Shown: positions 18,841-27,207 of the stretch, piece after piece
How positions within the stretch are numbered: position 1 is the stretch's first letter
How the letters are laid out: each line of letters opens with the position of its first letter
Assembly: GCA_024103425.1 (NCBI GenBank)
Contig: JAGFIS010000013.1
Span: 35,794 to 99,793, forward strand
Source: Chitinophagaceae bacterium
GTDB taxonomy: Bacteria > Bacteroidota > Bacteroidia > Chitinophagales > Chitinophagaceae
DNA: 64,000 nucleotides
Reading direction: 5' to 3'
Translations under genes and position numbers: made by a program
Notes under the pieces: model-generated
Database searches by the model: none
The model's input: the letters and a program-made list of their open reading frames with translations, nothing else
Told to the model about the DNA's origin: nothing

Positions 18841-18962
18841 GATTTTTACAAATCAGATTGAAGCACAAAGTTATCTTCATTCGCTATAAAAAAAGGTTAA
18901 CGAATGAGGTATGAAACCGCTTTGGGTGAATCTTGTGAAAGCCTTATTGTAAGTAGAAAAAA

Positions 18963-19670
18963 TCAGTCAATAAACTTTACAGAAGCTGTTCCCGATTTCT
19001 TGACGTCCGACATTGGCGGATTCCCTTTGATGAACAAGTCGCTGGCACCCGTAATTTCAGCCGCAACGCTTGCAGTAACAGTTATTTTAGCATCTGAAGC
19101 GCCGGAGAGTTTTCCCGAGAACTTCTCAACTGTCAGATTGTAAGATTTAAAATCGCTTGCTCCCGAGCAATCAAGTTTTAGCTCGTCGGCACTGCCATCG
19201 AAGGAGGCATCGGAAGCACCTGAGAGTTTTGCCCGAAGCCTTGAAGTATTGATATTTCCCTTAATACTGCTGGCTCCTGAAAGTTGTACAAAGAGCTTTT
19301 CTCCTGTAAACGGGTCTGCAAAGGCTGCTGAACAGGCACCGCTGGCAGTAAGGCTTTCCAGTTGCTTATAAGAAATATAGACTTTGTACGACACCTTGTT
19401 GTTAATTCTGATTTTGGCCGGTTTGAGACTAATCTTCAAAGTATTATCGGATACATCTGTCTGAATGAGGGCATTTTTCCGATAATCTGAAACGCTTACG
19501 ACCAAACTATTTTGGTCGCCATGAGTCAGCAATACGTCAATAGGTCCCGATACCACAATACTGTTAAAATCTTTCACTTCCCTGATTTCTGCATTGGGAT
19601 CCTGAATAACCAGTTGTGCTGCTGCAGGAAAAGTCGTTATTAGCAGAAAGAGAGCAAAAACTATTCTCAT
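18963..19670 (-). CDS. GIN-domain (DUF2807) secreted protein
   Basis: A 235-residue exported protein. The signal peptide MRIVFALFLLITTFPAAA starts at the ATG at 19670, preceded by an AAAAAGGA ribosome-binding site; an in-frame upstream ATG would bury the signal. The rest is the right-handed beta-helix-like head domain of DUF2807 with the recurring LSGASD/TGASD strips (at least five) that line the repeats. Members are surface or periplasmic proteins of unknown role, sometimes called putative auto-transporter adhesin heads. It is divergent from the TPP-riboswitch receptor. Confidence 0.85.
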   Translation of the reverse strand: MRIVFALFLLITTFPAAAQLVIQDPNAEIREVKDFNSIVVSGPIDVLLTHGDQNSLVVSVSDYRKNALIQTDVSDNTLKISLKPAKIRINNKVSYKVYISYKQLESLTASGACSAAFADPFTGEKLFVQLSGASSIKGNINTSRLRAKLSGASDASFDGSADELKLDCSGASDFKSYNLTVEKFSGKLSGASDAKITVTASVAAEITGASDLFIKGNPPMSDVKKSGTASVKFID

Positions 19671-19729
19671 TGAGTGTCCTTTTTCTGTAAAACGGATGAG
19701 AAGATAAAATGTTACAGCTGATTTTTGTT

Positions 19730-19737
19730 TATCTTTG
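19730..19737 (+). promoter_or_regulatory. Promoter -7 box upstream of the TPP riboswitch
   Basis: TATCTTTG matches TAnnTTTG exactly and would start transcription near 19744, just before the riboswitch aptamer. Confidence 0.6.
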
Positions 19738-19751
19738 TGTAAGAAATTTTT

Positions 19752-19828
19752 TAACCGGGGTGCATCCATTTCGGATTGCTGAGATGAAACCCGCAGACCT
19801 GATCAGGATAATGCCTGCGAAGGGAGGA
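19752..19828 (+). ncRNA. TPP (thi-box) riboswitch
   Basis: The aptamer core is unmistakable: CCGGGGTGC at the 5' side, CTGAGATGAAACCC in the central pyrimidine-sensing arm, then ACCTGATCAGGATAATGCC and GCGAAGGGA at the 3' side. Thiamin pyrophosphate binding normally turns off thiamin synthesis or uptake genes. A hairpin of CCGGT (19870-19874) and ACCGG (19885-19889) lies immediately before the ATG and takes in part of the GGAG ribosome-binding site. Translation control by sequestration is therefore the likely mechanism. Confidence 0.95.
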
Positions 19829-19893
19829 TTCCAAAAAAATCTTTACGTCTTCTGCTATGCAGGTGTTTTCCGGTCGTAAAAAATACCGGAGTA

Positions 19894-22059
19894 ATGAAAA
19901 AGTATATTTTTTCAATTTTTATTGTAGTTACAACATCAACAGTTTTTGCGCAGCAAGACACAACTTCAAAGCGAATTGGCGATACGCTGATGCTGAAGAA
20001 TATTGAAGTATTGGCGCTTCGTGCCGATGATAAAATGCCGTTTACCAAAACAGATTTAAGCCACAAGCAGATTCAGGAGAATAACCTGGGATATGACCTT
20101 CCGTATCTTCTCGACCTGACACCTTCGGTAGTTGCCAATTCTGATGCAGGAAATGGAGTAGGATATACGAATATGAGCATCAGAGGTACAGATGCTACCC
20201 GCATTAATGTGACGTTAAACGGGATACCTTTTAATGATGCCGAAAGTCAGGGTACTTTCTTTGTTGATATGCCCGATATCGGTTCTTCTGCCGGGTCTGT
20301 GCAGATTCAAAGAGGGGTAGGTACCAGTTCTAACGGAGCTGGGGCATTTGGCGCGACTATTAACCTGAGTACCAATGAAGTGAACATGAAGAAGTATCTT
20401 GAACTGAAAAATAACTACGGATCGTTCAATACCTGGAGGAATACGATTCGGGCAGGAACCGGCCTCTTGAAGAAACATTTCACTATTGATGCCCGTCTCT
20501 CGAATGTTACGAGTGACGGATATATAGAAAGAGCGACAAGCAATCTGAAATCGGGGTTGTTGAGTGCTGCTTATCTGAGTGAGAAGACAAGCCTGAGATT
20601 TAATGTCATTACCGGAAAAGAAATCACCTATCAGGCATGGAATGGTGTACCTGAGGGTATGCTGGAAACCAACCGCAGATACAATTCTTCTGGAACCGAT
20701 AAGCCGGGAGAACCCTACAAGGATGAAAAAGATAATTATAGGCAAACCCATTACCAATTATTCTGGAATCAGAAGGCTAGCCCGAATTTGAATTTCAGTA
20801 TTGCCGGATTTCTGACAAGAGGAATCGGTTATTATGAGAACTACAAAGGATCTCAGAAGTTTTCTAAATACTTCCTTCCCGATTATGATAACGGGACTGA
20901 AGTGATTAAGAAGACCGATATGATTATCAGAGCCTGGTTAGATAATTATTTCTACGGATCGGTTTATTCGGCACAGTATGCCAAAGGCAAAACCAATCTG
21001 ACGTTTGGTGGTGCCGCTACCTTCTATGATGGCGGACATTACAGCGATATCATCTGGGCTCAGGTAGGTGTACCTGAAAATTACAGATACTACAATGCTC
21101 CTGCCTTCAAGAAAGATTTTAATTTCTATGCAAAGTGGATGCAGACGATTGGCGGAGGTTTTACCACTTTTGTCGATTTGCAACAGCGGTTTACAGATTA
21201 TGAAATCAATGGATACAAAGGACATCCCGATATTTATATCCATAAAAAGTATTCTTTCCTGAATCCCAAAGCCGGCATTTCGTTTTTCAAGAAAGGGTAT
21301 CAGGCCTACCTTTCATTTTCAGTGGCAGCTAAAGAACCCAACCGAGATGATTTTGAAGCAGGAGAGAACCAGGTGCCACGGCCAGAAAAATTATTCGATT
21401 GGGAAGCAGGTTTTTCAGTTAAGCAAGAAGAATGGATGGCAGGTGTGAACTTCTATTACATGGATTATAAAGATCAACTGGTGAATACCGGTAAGATTAA
21501 TGATGTAGGAGCCTACACGAGAACCAATGCAGAAAAAAGTTACCGTGCAGGAATAGAACTACAGGCCGGAGTGAAGCCGCTCTCGTGGCTTGATATCAGT
21601 GCCAATGCAACCATCAGCAAGAACAAGATCAAGTCGTTCACAGAGTTTATTGATGATTATGACAATGGTGGCCAGATAGAAAATCATTACACCAATACAG
21701 ATATTTCTTTTTCTCCCAACACCATTGCTGCAGGAGTGATTCAGATCAGGCCGGTGAAACACGCAGAAATACGCTTGATTTCAAAGTACGTCGGAAGCCA
21801 GTTTTTAGACAATACCTCTCACTCAGACAGAATGCTGAAAGCGTGGTTCGTACAAAATGTCCGGTTAGGTTATACCTTCTCCAAAGGTGCCCTAAGGGAA
21901 GCAGAGCTGATGTTCCAGGTAAATAATATTTTCAACAGGATGTACGAGTCAAACGGTTATACCTTTAATTATATCACCGGGGGTCAGTTGATAGTTGAAA
22001 ATTTCTACTTCCCGATGGCAGGAACGAATGTGATGGCGGGGGTGAACGTGAAATTTTAA
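19894..22059 (+). CDS. TonB-dependent receptor, candidate thiamin importer
   Basis: A 721-residue outer-membrane receptor. It has a signal peptide (1-20), a plug domain (about 45-160: DLPYLLDLTPSVV, NMSIRGTDATRINVTLNGIP, GVGTSSNGAGAFGATINLST) and a 22-strand-type barrel ending NVMAGVNVKF. It lacks the carboxypeptidase-like N-terminal extension found in polysaccharide receptors. The TPP riboswitch in its leader is direct evidence that thiamin or a relative is the cargo, paralleling the OMPthi receptors of Bacteroides. Its stop overlaps the stop of the convergent BNR lipoprotein gene by a few bases. Confidence 0.9.
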   Translation: MKKYIFSIFIVVTTSTVFAQQDTTSKRIGDTLMLKNIEVLALRADDKMPFTKTDLSHKQIQENNLGYDLPYLLDLTPSVVANSDAGNGVGYTNMSIRGTDATRINVTLNGIPFNDAESQGTFFVDMPDIGSSAGSVQIQRGVGTSSNGAGAFGATINLSTNEVNMKKYLELKNNYGSFNTWRNTIRAGTGLLKKHFTIDARLSNVTSDGYIERATSNLKSGLLSAAYLSEKTSLRFNVITGKEITYQAWNGVPEGMLETNRRYNSSGTDKPGEPYKDEKDNYRQTHYQLFWNQKASPNLNFSIAGFLTRGIGYYENYKGSQKFSKYFLPDYDNGTEVIKKTDMIIRAWLDNYFYGSVYSAQYAKGKTNLTFGGAATFYDGGHYSDIIWAQVGVPENYRYYNAPAFKKDFNFYAKWMQTIGGGFTTFVDLQQRFTDYEINGYKGHPDIYIHKKYSFLNPKAGISFFKKGYQAYLSFSVAAKEPNRDDFEAGENQVPRPEKLFDWEAGFSVKQEEWMAGVNFYYMDYKDQLVNTGKINDVGAYTRTNAEKSYRAGIELQAGVKPLSWLDISANATISKNKIKSFTEFIDDYDNGGQIENHYTNTDISFSPNTIAAGVIQIRPVKHAEIRLISKYVGSQFLDNTSHSDRMLKAWFVQNVRLGYTFSKGALREAELMFQVNNIFNRMYESNGYTFNYITGGQLIVENFYFPMAGTNVMAGVNVKF

Positions 22060-23348
22060 TGAGTCATATGCGCCGGCATCAGCTCTTCCTTTGGGGGTTG
22101 ACTTGTATTTTTATAACTGATCTCGGGTATTGCTTTTGAAATATCTTCTGTTGATACTGCCGAGTAGAAAACTTTGCCTCTGTCTCTCCAGGCAATGAGT
22201 GCCAGGTTATTTCCTGCAGGAACTACCACCGGAAAAAATCCGTAAGAACGCGGTAGTGTTACTTCCTTTTTAAAGTACCCATCGTCATTTATTTTAGAGA
22301 TGAAGACTTTGTAATAGGCAGAATCATTCTCGCGGTATGCTTCATTGTATCCCATGATGCGGGTACCGTCGGGCATCAGGCAGATTTGAGTGAATTTACC
22401 TGCCGGAGCAATCAGCCTTTTGGAGAGCAGTTCATGATTCTTATTAAGCTCTCCATAATAAATCCCGGCAATCTGATTAGAGGACGACCCTGCAAACCAG
22501 GCCGTATAAGTGGTTTGAGCATTGGCAGCTACCGAAGGTCCGTTGTCAGGGCATCCGCCGATGACCCATTGGTCATCGCTAAAGGTAACAGGCTTATTAA
22601 AAGTATCGCCATTATTGTCGGATGTAGCAATAGAAATATCTCTTATAGAGCCGGGTAGTAAGTCTCTGAAAACGATGTTCAGTTCTCCTGCTTTATCGTT
22701 TGTGATGGCTACCCTGCAACACTCACAGGCAATGGTATCAATCAATATTGGCTTTGTGAATCCTCCATCTTTTGTGGTTTTGGCAAACAGGATGGGACGG
22801 CCTTCATCACTTTCCGGGTTTGTACCCAACCATACAAAGCCCAGTTCGCCATCGGTTAGTCTTTTTACTCCTGAATATCCGATGGATCCTTCGTAAGGAA
22901 ATCCTGAGTTTACGGAGGTCGCTTCTGTCCAGGTCTTACCATTATCTGTCGAAAGGGCAAATAAAATGTCTCCTTTGCCGCGCTTAGCACCTTTAACGGG
23001 TGGTACTATAACTTCAAAAGTGGCAACAAGTGTTCCGTCACCTTTGAAGTTAACTTTCGGCATTGCTTCGTCGTGCAAGATTGTGTTTTGAGGAATCGGG
23101 ATGTTGACTTTTTCACCGAATGAATTATTTTCTGAATTCCAAAGTGCAACAAAAAAGCGAATGGTACCTGAGCTGTCTATTTCAACCCAACTGACAGCAG
23201 GGACTCCAGCCGGATCATTTGTCAAATAAACACAGGAAGCATTATTGCCTGCATCGGATAACAGTATGTTTTCTGAAGAAACACGGCTCTGAGTACACGA
23301 AATAAGGACGCTGAAAACAATGACGAATAATGGTAAGATCTTTTTCAT
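22056..23348 (-). CDS. BNR/Asp-box lipoprotein (sialidase-like propeller)
   Basis: A 430-residue lipoprotein. The lipobox LISC (cysteine near 17) follows a short signal. Several Asp-box motifs (LSTDNGKTWTE, KTTKDGGFTKP, TSDNNGDTFNK) mark a beta-propeller of the sialidase/BNR type. The catalytic residues of true sialidases were not identified, so the fold is assigned and not the enzyme. A CECC cluster near residue 210 could hold a metal or disulfides. Start ATG 23348 fits the lipoprotein signal better than an in-frame ATG 19 codons upstream. It is convergent with the TonB receptor. Confidence 0.75.
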   Translation of the reverse strand: MKKILPLFVIVFSVLISCTQSRVSSENILLSDAGNNASCVYLTNDPAGVPAVSWVEIDSSGTIRFFVALWNSENNSFGEKVNIPIPQNTILHDEAMPKVNFKGDGTLVATFEVIVPPVKGAKRGKGDILFALSTDNGKTWTEATSVNSGFPYEGSIGYSGVKRLTDGELGFVWLGTNPESDEGRPILFAKTTKDGGFTKPILIDTIACECCRVAITNDKAGELNIVFRDLLPGSIRDISIATSDNNGDTFNKPVTFSDDQWVIGGCPDNGPSVAANAQTTYTAWFAGSSSNQIAGIYYGELNKNHELLSKRLIAPAGKFTQICLMPDGTRIMGYNEAYRENDSAYYKVFISKINDDGYFKKEVTLPRSYGFFPVVVPAGNNLALIAWRDRGKVFYSAVSTEDISKAIPEISYKNTSQPPKEELMPAHMTH

Positions 23349-23811
23349 CTTATGTGCGAATTTACTTTGAATGATTAAAATGAGAGATTTTCCCGAAACC
23401 TTCATTAAGGCTTGTAGCGAGTGAAGGGTTAAAAAACATATGAGGAGTACCCGCAGTCAATTTGTTGTTATGAATATTTTTTTGCATCACTTTCTTATTC
23501 ACTTGGACAAAAGATACTTTAATCTAGTACTCGGATTCGAAATATTAGAGTAACCAAAGTTCTCCCCGGTTAAATGACCGTGAAAATATTACCTGGTAAT
23601 TTTTGCGTTGTTGCAAAGAGATTTTTTTTTTGAAGGTATACTTCTGCACAAAAAATTATTACGAAACAAGAAATATATTTTCAGAGTTAGATGCTGAATT
23701 GGATGGGAGATTTCCATACAGAAAGCCCGAGGAAGCTGTGTTTCAACAAAGTTTACACAATGTGTTGATAATTATATCTGCCGGTTTCAGGTAAATCTGA
23801 TTATTCGGTTC

Positions 23812-23819
23812 TAACATTG
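23812..23819 (+). promoter_or_regulatory. Promoter -7 box of the nrd operon with upstream 13-bp element
   Basis: TAACATTG is one mismatch from TAnnTTTG and sits just before the cobalamin aptamer. It is preceded three bases upstream by CTGATTATTCGGT (23797-23809). The same 13-mer occurs at the same distance from a TA box before the CbiX-like gene (27090-27102). Apart from this element and the riboswitch, the 710-base gap from 23349 to 24058 shows no supported gene. Confidence 0.5.
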
Positions 23820-23829
23820 CAATCGATTT

Positions 23830-23953
23830 ATTACTGTTTTAGCTGCCACTAAATTTGACAGAAAACAGGGGAATCGGGTGAGAATCCCGAGCTGTTGCGC
23901 AACTGTAAGTTGATATTTATATCGCAAGCCAGATTACCTGTTAAAGCAGTATT
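23830..23953 (+). ncRNA. Cobalamin (adenosylcobalamin-type) riboswitch
   Basis: The conserved core reads ACAGGGGAATCGGGTGAGAA, then TCCCGAGCTGTTGCGCAACT, then GTAAG and later GCAAGCCAGATTACCTG. This is the classic B12-box and its surrounding paired elements. CTGTTTT (23834-23840) pairs with AAAACAG (23862-23868) in the 5' arm. Downstream, GAGG (23990-23993) pairs with CCTC (23998-24001) ahead of a T-rich stretch, a possible expression-platform hairpin. Cobalamin binding is expected to lower expression of the following ribonucleotide reductase operon. Outer boundaries are approximate. Confidence 0.93.
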
Positions 23954-24058
23954 GAATTTTGTTTTCGCATAAAGAACGAAGTTCAAAAAGAGGTGATCCT
24001 CATTTCTTTTTCCCTTCCTTTTTTGTGCCATTGTTTAACCTTTAAATTATTATTTACA

Positions 24059-25012
24059 ATGGGCATTTTTGACAAACGCTTGAACTACAAGCCATTTGAG
24101 TATCCCGAAGTGATGCAATTCGTGGATAGTATGAACAGCTCTTTCTGGGTTCATAAAGAAATTGACTTTACGGCAGACATCCAGGATTTTAAAGCTAACC
24201 TTTCGCCGGTTGAAAGAGAAGTGGTGAAGCGAAGCCTGTTAAGTATAGCACAGGTAGAAGTGGGGGTAAAACTGTTCTGGGGAGACTTGTATAAGCATTT
24301 CCCTAAACCCGAACTGAATAACCTCGGTGCCACCTTTGCAGAGTGTGAAGTGCGGCATGGAGAAGCATATGCACGATTGCTCGAAGCCTTGAGCTATAAC
24401 AGGGACTTTGAAAATATTGTTGATATCCCGGTTTTCAAAAAGAAATTAGAACTGATAGAAAATAGCTTATACGCAGATAAGGATGTGATTTCTAAATTAT
24501 TGTTCTTTACAATTGTGATAGAGAACTCTTCTCTGTTTTCACAGTTTGCCAATATTCTCTCTTTCACCCGGTTCAAAGGATATCTGAAGAATACCTCTAA
24601 CATTATTGCATGGACATCTATTGACGAACAGAACCATGCTGATGCCGGAGTATATCTGCTGAATAAATTAGATGAGGAAGGGCACTTGAGTGAATCGATC
24701 AAAATCAGAATGGCAGAAGAAGTGGAGAAATATATAAAATATGAATCGGAATTATTAGACTGGATTTATGAAACCGGTGAGCTGGATTTCTTCACTAAAG
24801 AAGATATGCTCAACTTTATGAAGTACAGGGTAGATGATTCTTTATCCAGAATTGGTATTCCGAAACTGTTCAATGTTTCAACCGAACAATACGGCCCGAT
24901 GTTGTGGTTTGATGAAGATGTTTTTGCGAATGAATTAGATGACTTTTTTGCGAAGCGACCTACAGCTTATACGAAGCACGATAAGAGTATTCATGCTGAA
25001 GATTTATTTTAA
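24059..25012 (+). CDS. nrdB: Class I ribonucleotide reductase beta subunit
   Basis: A 317-residue R2 protein of usual length. The di-metal ligands read E67 (in the AQVEVGV helix, glutamate where E. coli has aspartate, as is common in this phylum), E97 and H100 (FAECEVRH), E155 (IVIEN), E190 and H193 (DEQNHA). Y104 is correctly spaced after H100 and would hold the tyrosyl radical, so this is not a tyrosine-less variant. The protein generates the radical used by NrdA to reduce ribonucleotides and needs oxygen. First gene of the cobalamin-riboswitch operon. The ATG at 24059 gives the usual MGIFDKRLNYKPFEYP opening. Confidence 0.95.
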   Translation: MGIFDKRLNYKPFEYPEVMQFVDSMNSSFWVHKEIDFTADIQDFKANLSPVEREVVKRSLLSIAQVEVGVKLFWGDLYKHFPKPELNNLGATFAECEVRHGEAYARLLEALSYNRDFENIVDIPVFKKKLELIENSLYADKDVISKLLFFTIVIENSSLFSQFANILSFTRFKGYLKNTSNIIAWTSIDEQNHADAGVYLLNKLDEEGHLSESIKIRMAEEVEKYIKYESELLDWIYETGELDFFTKEDMLNFMKYRVDDSLSRIGIPKLFNVSTEQYGPMLWFDEDVFANELDDFFAKRPTAYTKHDKSIHAEDLF

Positions 25013-25023
25013 TTCCGAAGAAG

Positions 25024-25416
25024 ATGACAAGAGAAGTTGAAGATAAGATTGAAAGGTCCCGTACGAATATATTTAAAGTGGTCTTCCCCAACACGACTAA
25101 TCATTACGATACTCTTTTTGGCGGTACAGCCATGAATATGATGGATGAAGCCGCTTTTATTGCGGCTACCAGGTTTAGTCGTAAGAAGGTAGTGACTGTT
25201 TCTTCCGATAAGATAGATTTTAAAGAACCTATACCGGCTGGGACGATTGTGGAATTAGTGGCTGAGGTAATTGCGATAGGTAATACCAGCTTGCGGGTGA
25301 GAGTCGATCTTTTTCAGGAGGAAATGTATAATGATACTCCACAAAAGAGGTCTATTTCGGGGATTTTCACATTTGTGGCTTTAGACAATGACAATAAAAA
25401 AACGAGAATATTATGA
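25024..25416 (+). CDS. Hotdog-fold acyl-CoA thioesterase (YciA-like) inside the nrd operon
   Basis: A 130-residue hotdog thioesterase. The HYDTLFGGTAMNMMDEAAFIAA segment (residues 25-46) contains the conserved Asn/Asp-Gly-Gly-His-like active region of the YciA/BFIT subfamily, followed by the SSDKIDFKEPIPAGT strand. It cleaves acyl-CoA thioesters. It lies 11 bases after nrdB and its stop overlaps the nrdA start (ATGA), so it is translationally tied to ribonucleotide reductase. No functional link between the two activities is evident. Confidence 0.85.
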   Translation: MTREVEDKIERSRTNIFKVVFPNTTNHYDTLFGGTAMNMMDEAAFIAATRFSRKKVVTVSSDKIDFKEPIPAGTIVELVAEVIAIGNTSLRVRVDLFQEEMYNDTPQKRSISGIFTFVALDNDNKKTRIL

Positions 25417-27062
25417 ATGATATATGGTGGCTCAATGAAGAAAGTGAGCAAATTTTAAACAGAGGTTATTTATTGAAAGGCGAAAGTGTAAAGGGTGCAA
25501 TCGATCGTATCGCTACTGCTGCTGCAAGGCAGTTGTATCGTCCTGAACTGAAAGAAAAATTTATTCAGATGATCGAAAGTGGCTGGATGAGCCTGAGTTC
25601 GCCTATATGGGCTAACATGGGAACGGAAAGAGGTTTGCCCATTTCATGTTTTAATGTGCATGTGCCGGATTATATTGAGGGAATCACCCATAAATTAGGT
25701 GAGGTGATTATGCAAACAAAAATTGGAGGTGGAACATCAGGATATTTTGGCGAACTCCGGGGGAGAGGTACGGCTGTAACAGACAATGGTCAAAGTAGTG
25801 GCGCTGTCTCTTTTATGAAATTGTTTGACACAGCAATGGATACAATTTCGCAAGGAGGCGTAAGGCGCGGCGCTTTTGCAGCCTACCTTGATGTTGACCA
25901 TCCGGATATTGAAGAGTTTTTGAACATTAAGGATATTGGCAATCCATTGCAGAATTTATTTTTCGGTGTATGCGTGCCCGACTACTGGATGCAAGAAATG
26001 ATAGATGGTGACATGGAAAAGCGAAGGGTTTGGGCAAAGGTGTTGGAATCAAGACAGCAAAAGGGGATGCCGTATATTTTATTTTCCGACAATGTCAATA
26101 TGAATAAACCTCAGGTGTATAAGGACAAGAATATGCGAATTAATTCCAGCAATCTTTGTTCGGAAATTATGCTGCCATCTGATTTTGACGAATCCTTCAT
26201 TTGCTGTCTTTCTTCGATGAATCTGGAATTATATGATGAGTGGAAAAATACAGATGCGGTGCAATTAGCTATTTTCTTTTTGGACGCAGTATTGCAGGAA
26301 TTTATTGTGAAGACAGAAGATAATCACTATCTGAAGTCTGCCAACAATTTTGCGAAGCGGCATCGTGCTGTTGGACTGGGCGTAATGGGCTGGCACTCTT
26401 ATCTGCAAAAAAATATGATCCCATTTGAAGGAATGGAGGCCAAGCAACTTACCAGCAAAATATTCAGGCACATACGTTCAGAAGCTGATATTGCTACTAA
26501 AAATCTGGCAGAGATATTTGGTGAACCTGAAGTACTGAAAGGGTATGGTATCAGGAATGCCACTGTGATGGCAATTGCACCGACCACATCTTCATCAGCT
26601 ATTTTAGGACAAACATCGCCGGGGATAGAACCCTTTAGCAGTAATTATTTTAAGGCAGGATTGTCTAAAGGAAATTTCATCCGCAAAAACAAATACCTTA
26701 AAGCATTACTCCAGGAGAAGGATCTGGATAATGAAGAAACCTGGAGAACCATTATGCTCAACCAGGGTAGTGTACAACATATGTATGAGCTTACAGAAAA
26801 TGAAAGAGCAGTCTTTAAGACATTCAAAGAAATCAGCCAGTTAGAAATCATACAACAAGCAGCCATCCGCCAGAGATTCATTGATCAATCGCAGAGTCTG
26901 AATATTAATATTCCTTCCAGCCTGCCTGTAAAAGAGGTGAATAAACTCTTGATTGAGGCATGGCAGCTGGGAATTAAGACCCTGTATTATCAGCGAAGCC
27001 AGAGTGTTTCAAAAGAAATTGTGGTGCAGAATCTCGTACAGTGCGTGAGCTGTGAGGCCTGA
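25413..27062 (+). CDS. nrdA: Class I ribonucleotide reductase alpha subunit
   Basis: A 549-residue short R1 subunit. Active-site residues are visible: C79 (PISCFN) and its redox partner in ICCLSS (264-265), the triad N247, C249 and E251 in NSSNLCSE, and a C-terminal CVSC tail (544-547) that shuttles electrons from thioredoxin. The N-terminus lacks an ATP-cone, so the usual dATP overall-activity inhibition is not expected through that domain. Start ATG overlaps the thioesterase stop by 4 bases. The operon order nrdB-thioesterase-nrdA is controlled by the upstream cobalamin riboswitch. Confidence 0.93.
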   Translation: MNDIWWLNEESEQILNRGYLLKGESVKGAIDRIATAAARQLYRPELKEKFIQMIESGWMSLSSPIWANMGTERGLPISCFNVHVPDYIEGITHKLGEVIMQTKIGGGTSGYFGELRGRGTAVTDNGQSSGAVSFMKLFDTAMDTISQGGVRRGAFAAYLDVDHPDIEEFLNIKDIGNPLQNLFFGVCVPDYWMQEMIDGDMEKRRVWAKVLESRQQKGMPYILFSDNVNMNKPQVYKDKNMRINSSNLCSEIMLPSDFDESFICCLSSMNLELYDEWKNTDAVQLAIFFLDAVLQEFIVKTEDNHYLKSANNFAKRHRAVGLGVMGWHSYLQKNMIPFEGMEAKQLTSKIFRHIRSEADIATKNLAEIFGEPEVLKGYGIRNATVMAIAPTTSSSAILGQTSPGIEPFSSNYFKAGLSKGNFIRKNKYLKALLQEKDLDNEETWRTIMLNQGSVQHMYELTENERAVFKTFKEISQLEIIQQAAIRQRFIDQSQSLNINIPSSLPVKEVNKLLIEAWQLGIKTLYYQRSQSVSKEIVVQNLVQCVSCEA

Positions 27063-27089
27063 TATATACCGGATTTTACATTAAGAATA

Positions 27090-27112
27090 CTGATTATTCG
27101 GTCTTAGATTAT
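27090..27112 (+). promoter_or_regulatory. Second copy of the CTGATTATTCGGT element before the CbiX-like gene
   Basis: CTGATTATTCGGT at 27090-27102 is identical to the element before the nrd operon and is again followed after two bases by a TA box (TAGATTAT, 27105-27112). TATTCGG here also has an inverted partner CCGAATA near 27145. This suggests a shared regulator or promoter type. No cobalamin aptamer core is visible between 27063 and 27207. Confidence 0.4.
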
Positions 27113-27207
27113 CGCCATTTAGCCGGGTTAATTTCAAAAGTTTCCGAATACGTAAATGAGTTTTAAGATTGGGGTGCACTTTAGCGGCCCAAAAACAAAA
27201 TAATAGT

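Noticed and set aside
22056..23348. A true sialidase
   Set aside because: Asp boxes show the fold, but the catalytic arginine triad and the Tyr/Glu pair could not be assigned.
23603..23794. 63-residue frame upstream of the cobalamin riboswitch
   Set aside because: No domain, no promoter, and it lies in the AT-rich leader region; treated as chance.
27063..27207. A second cobalamin riboswitch before the CbiX-like gene
   Set aside because: The B12-box core (GCAACTGTAAG-like) is absent; only the 13-bp promoter element is shared.
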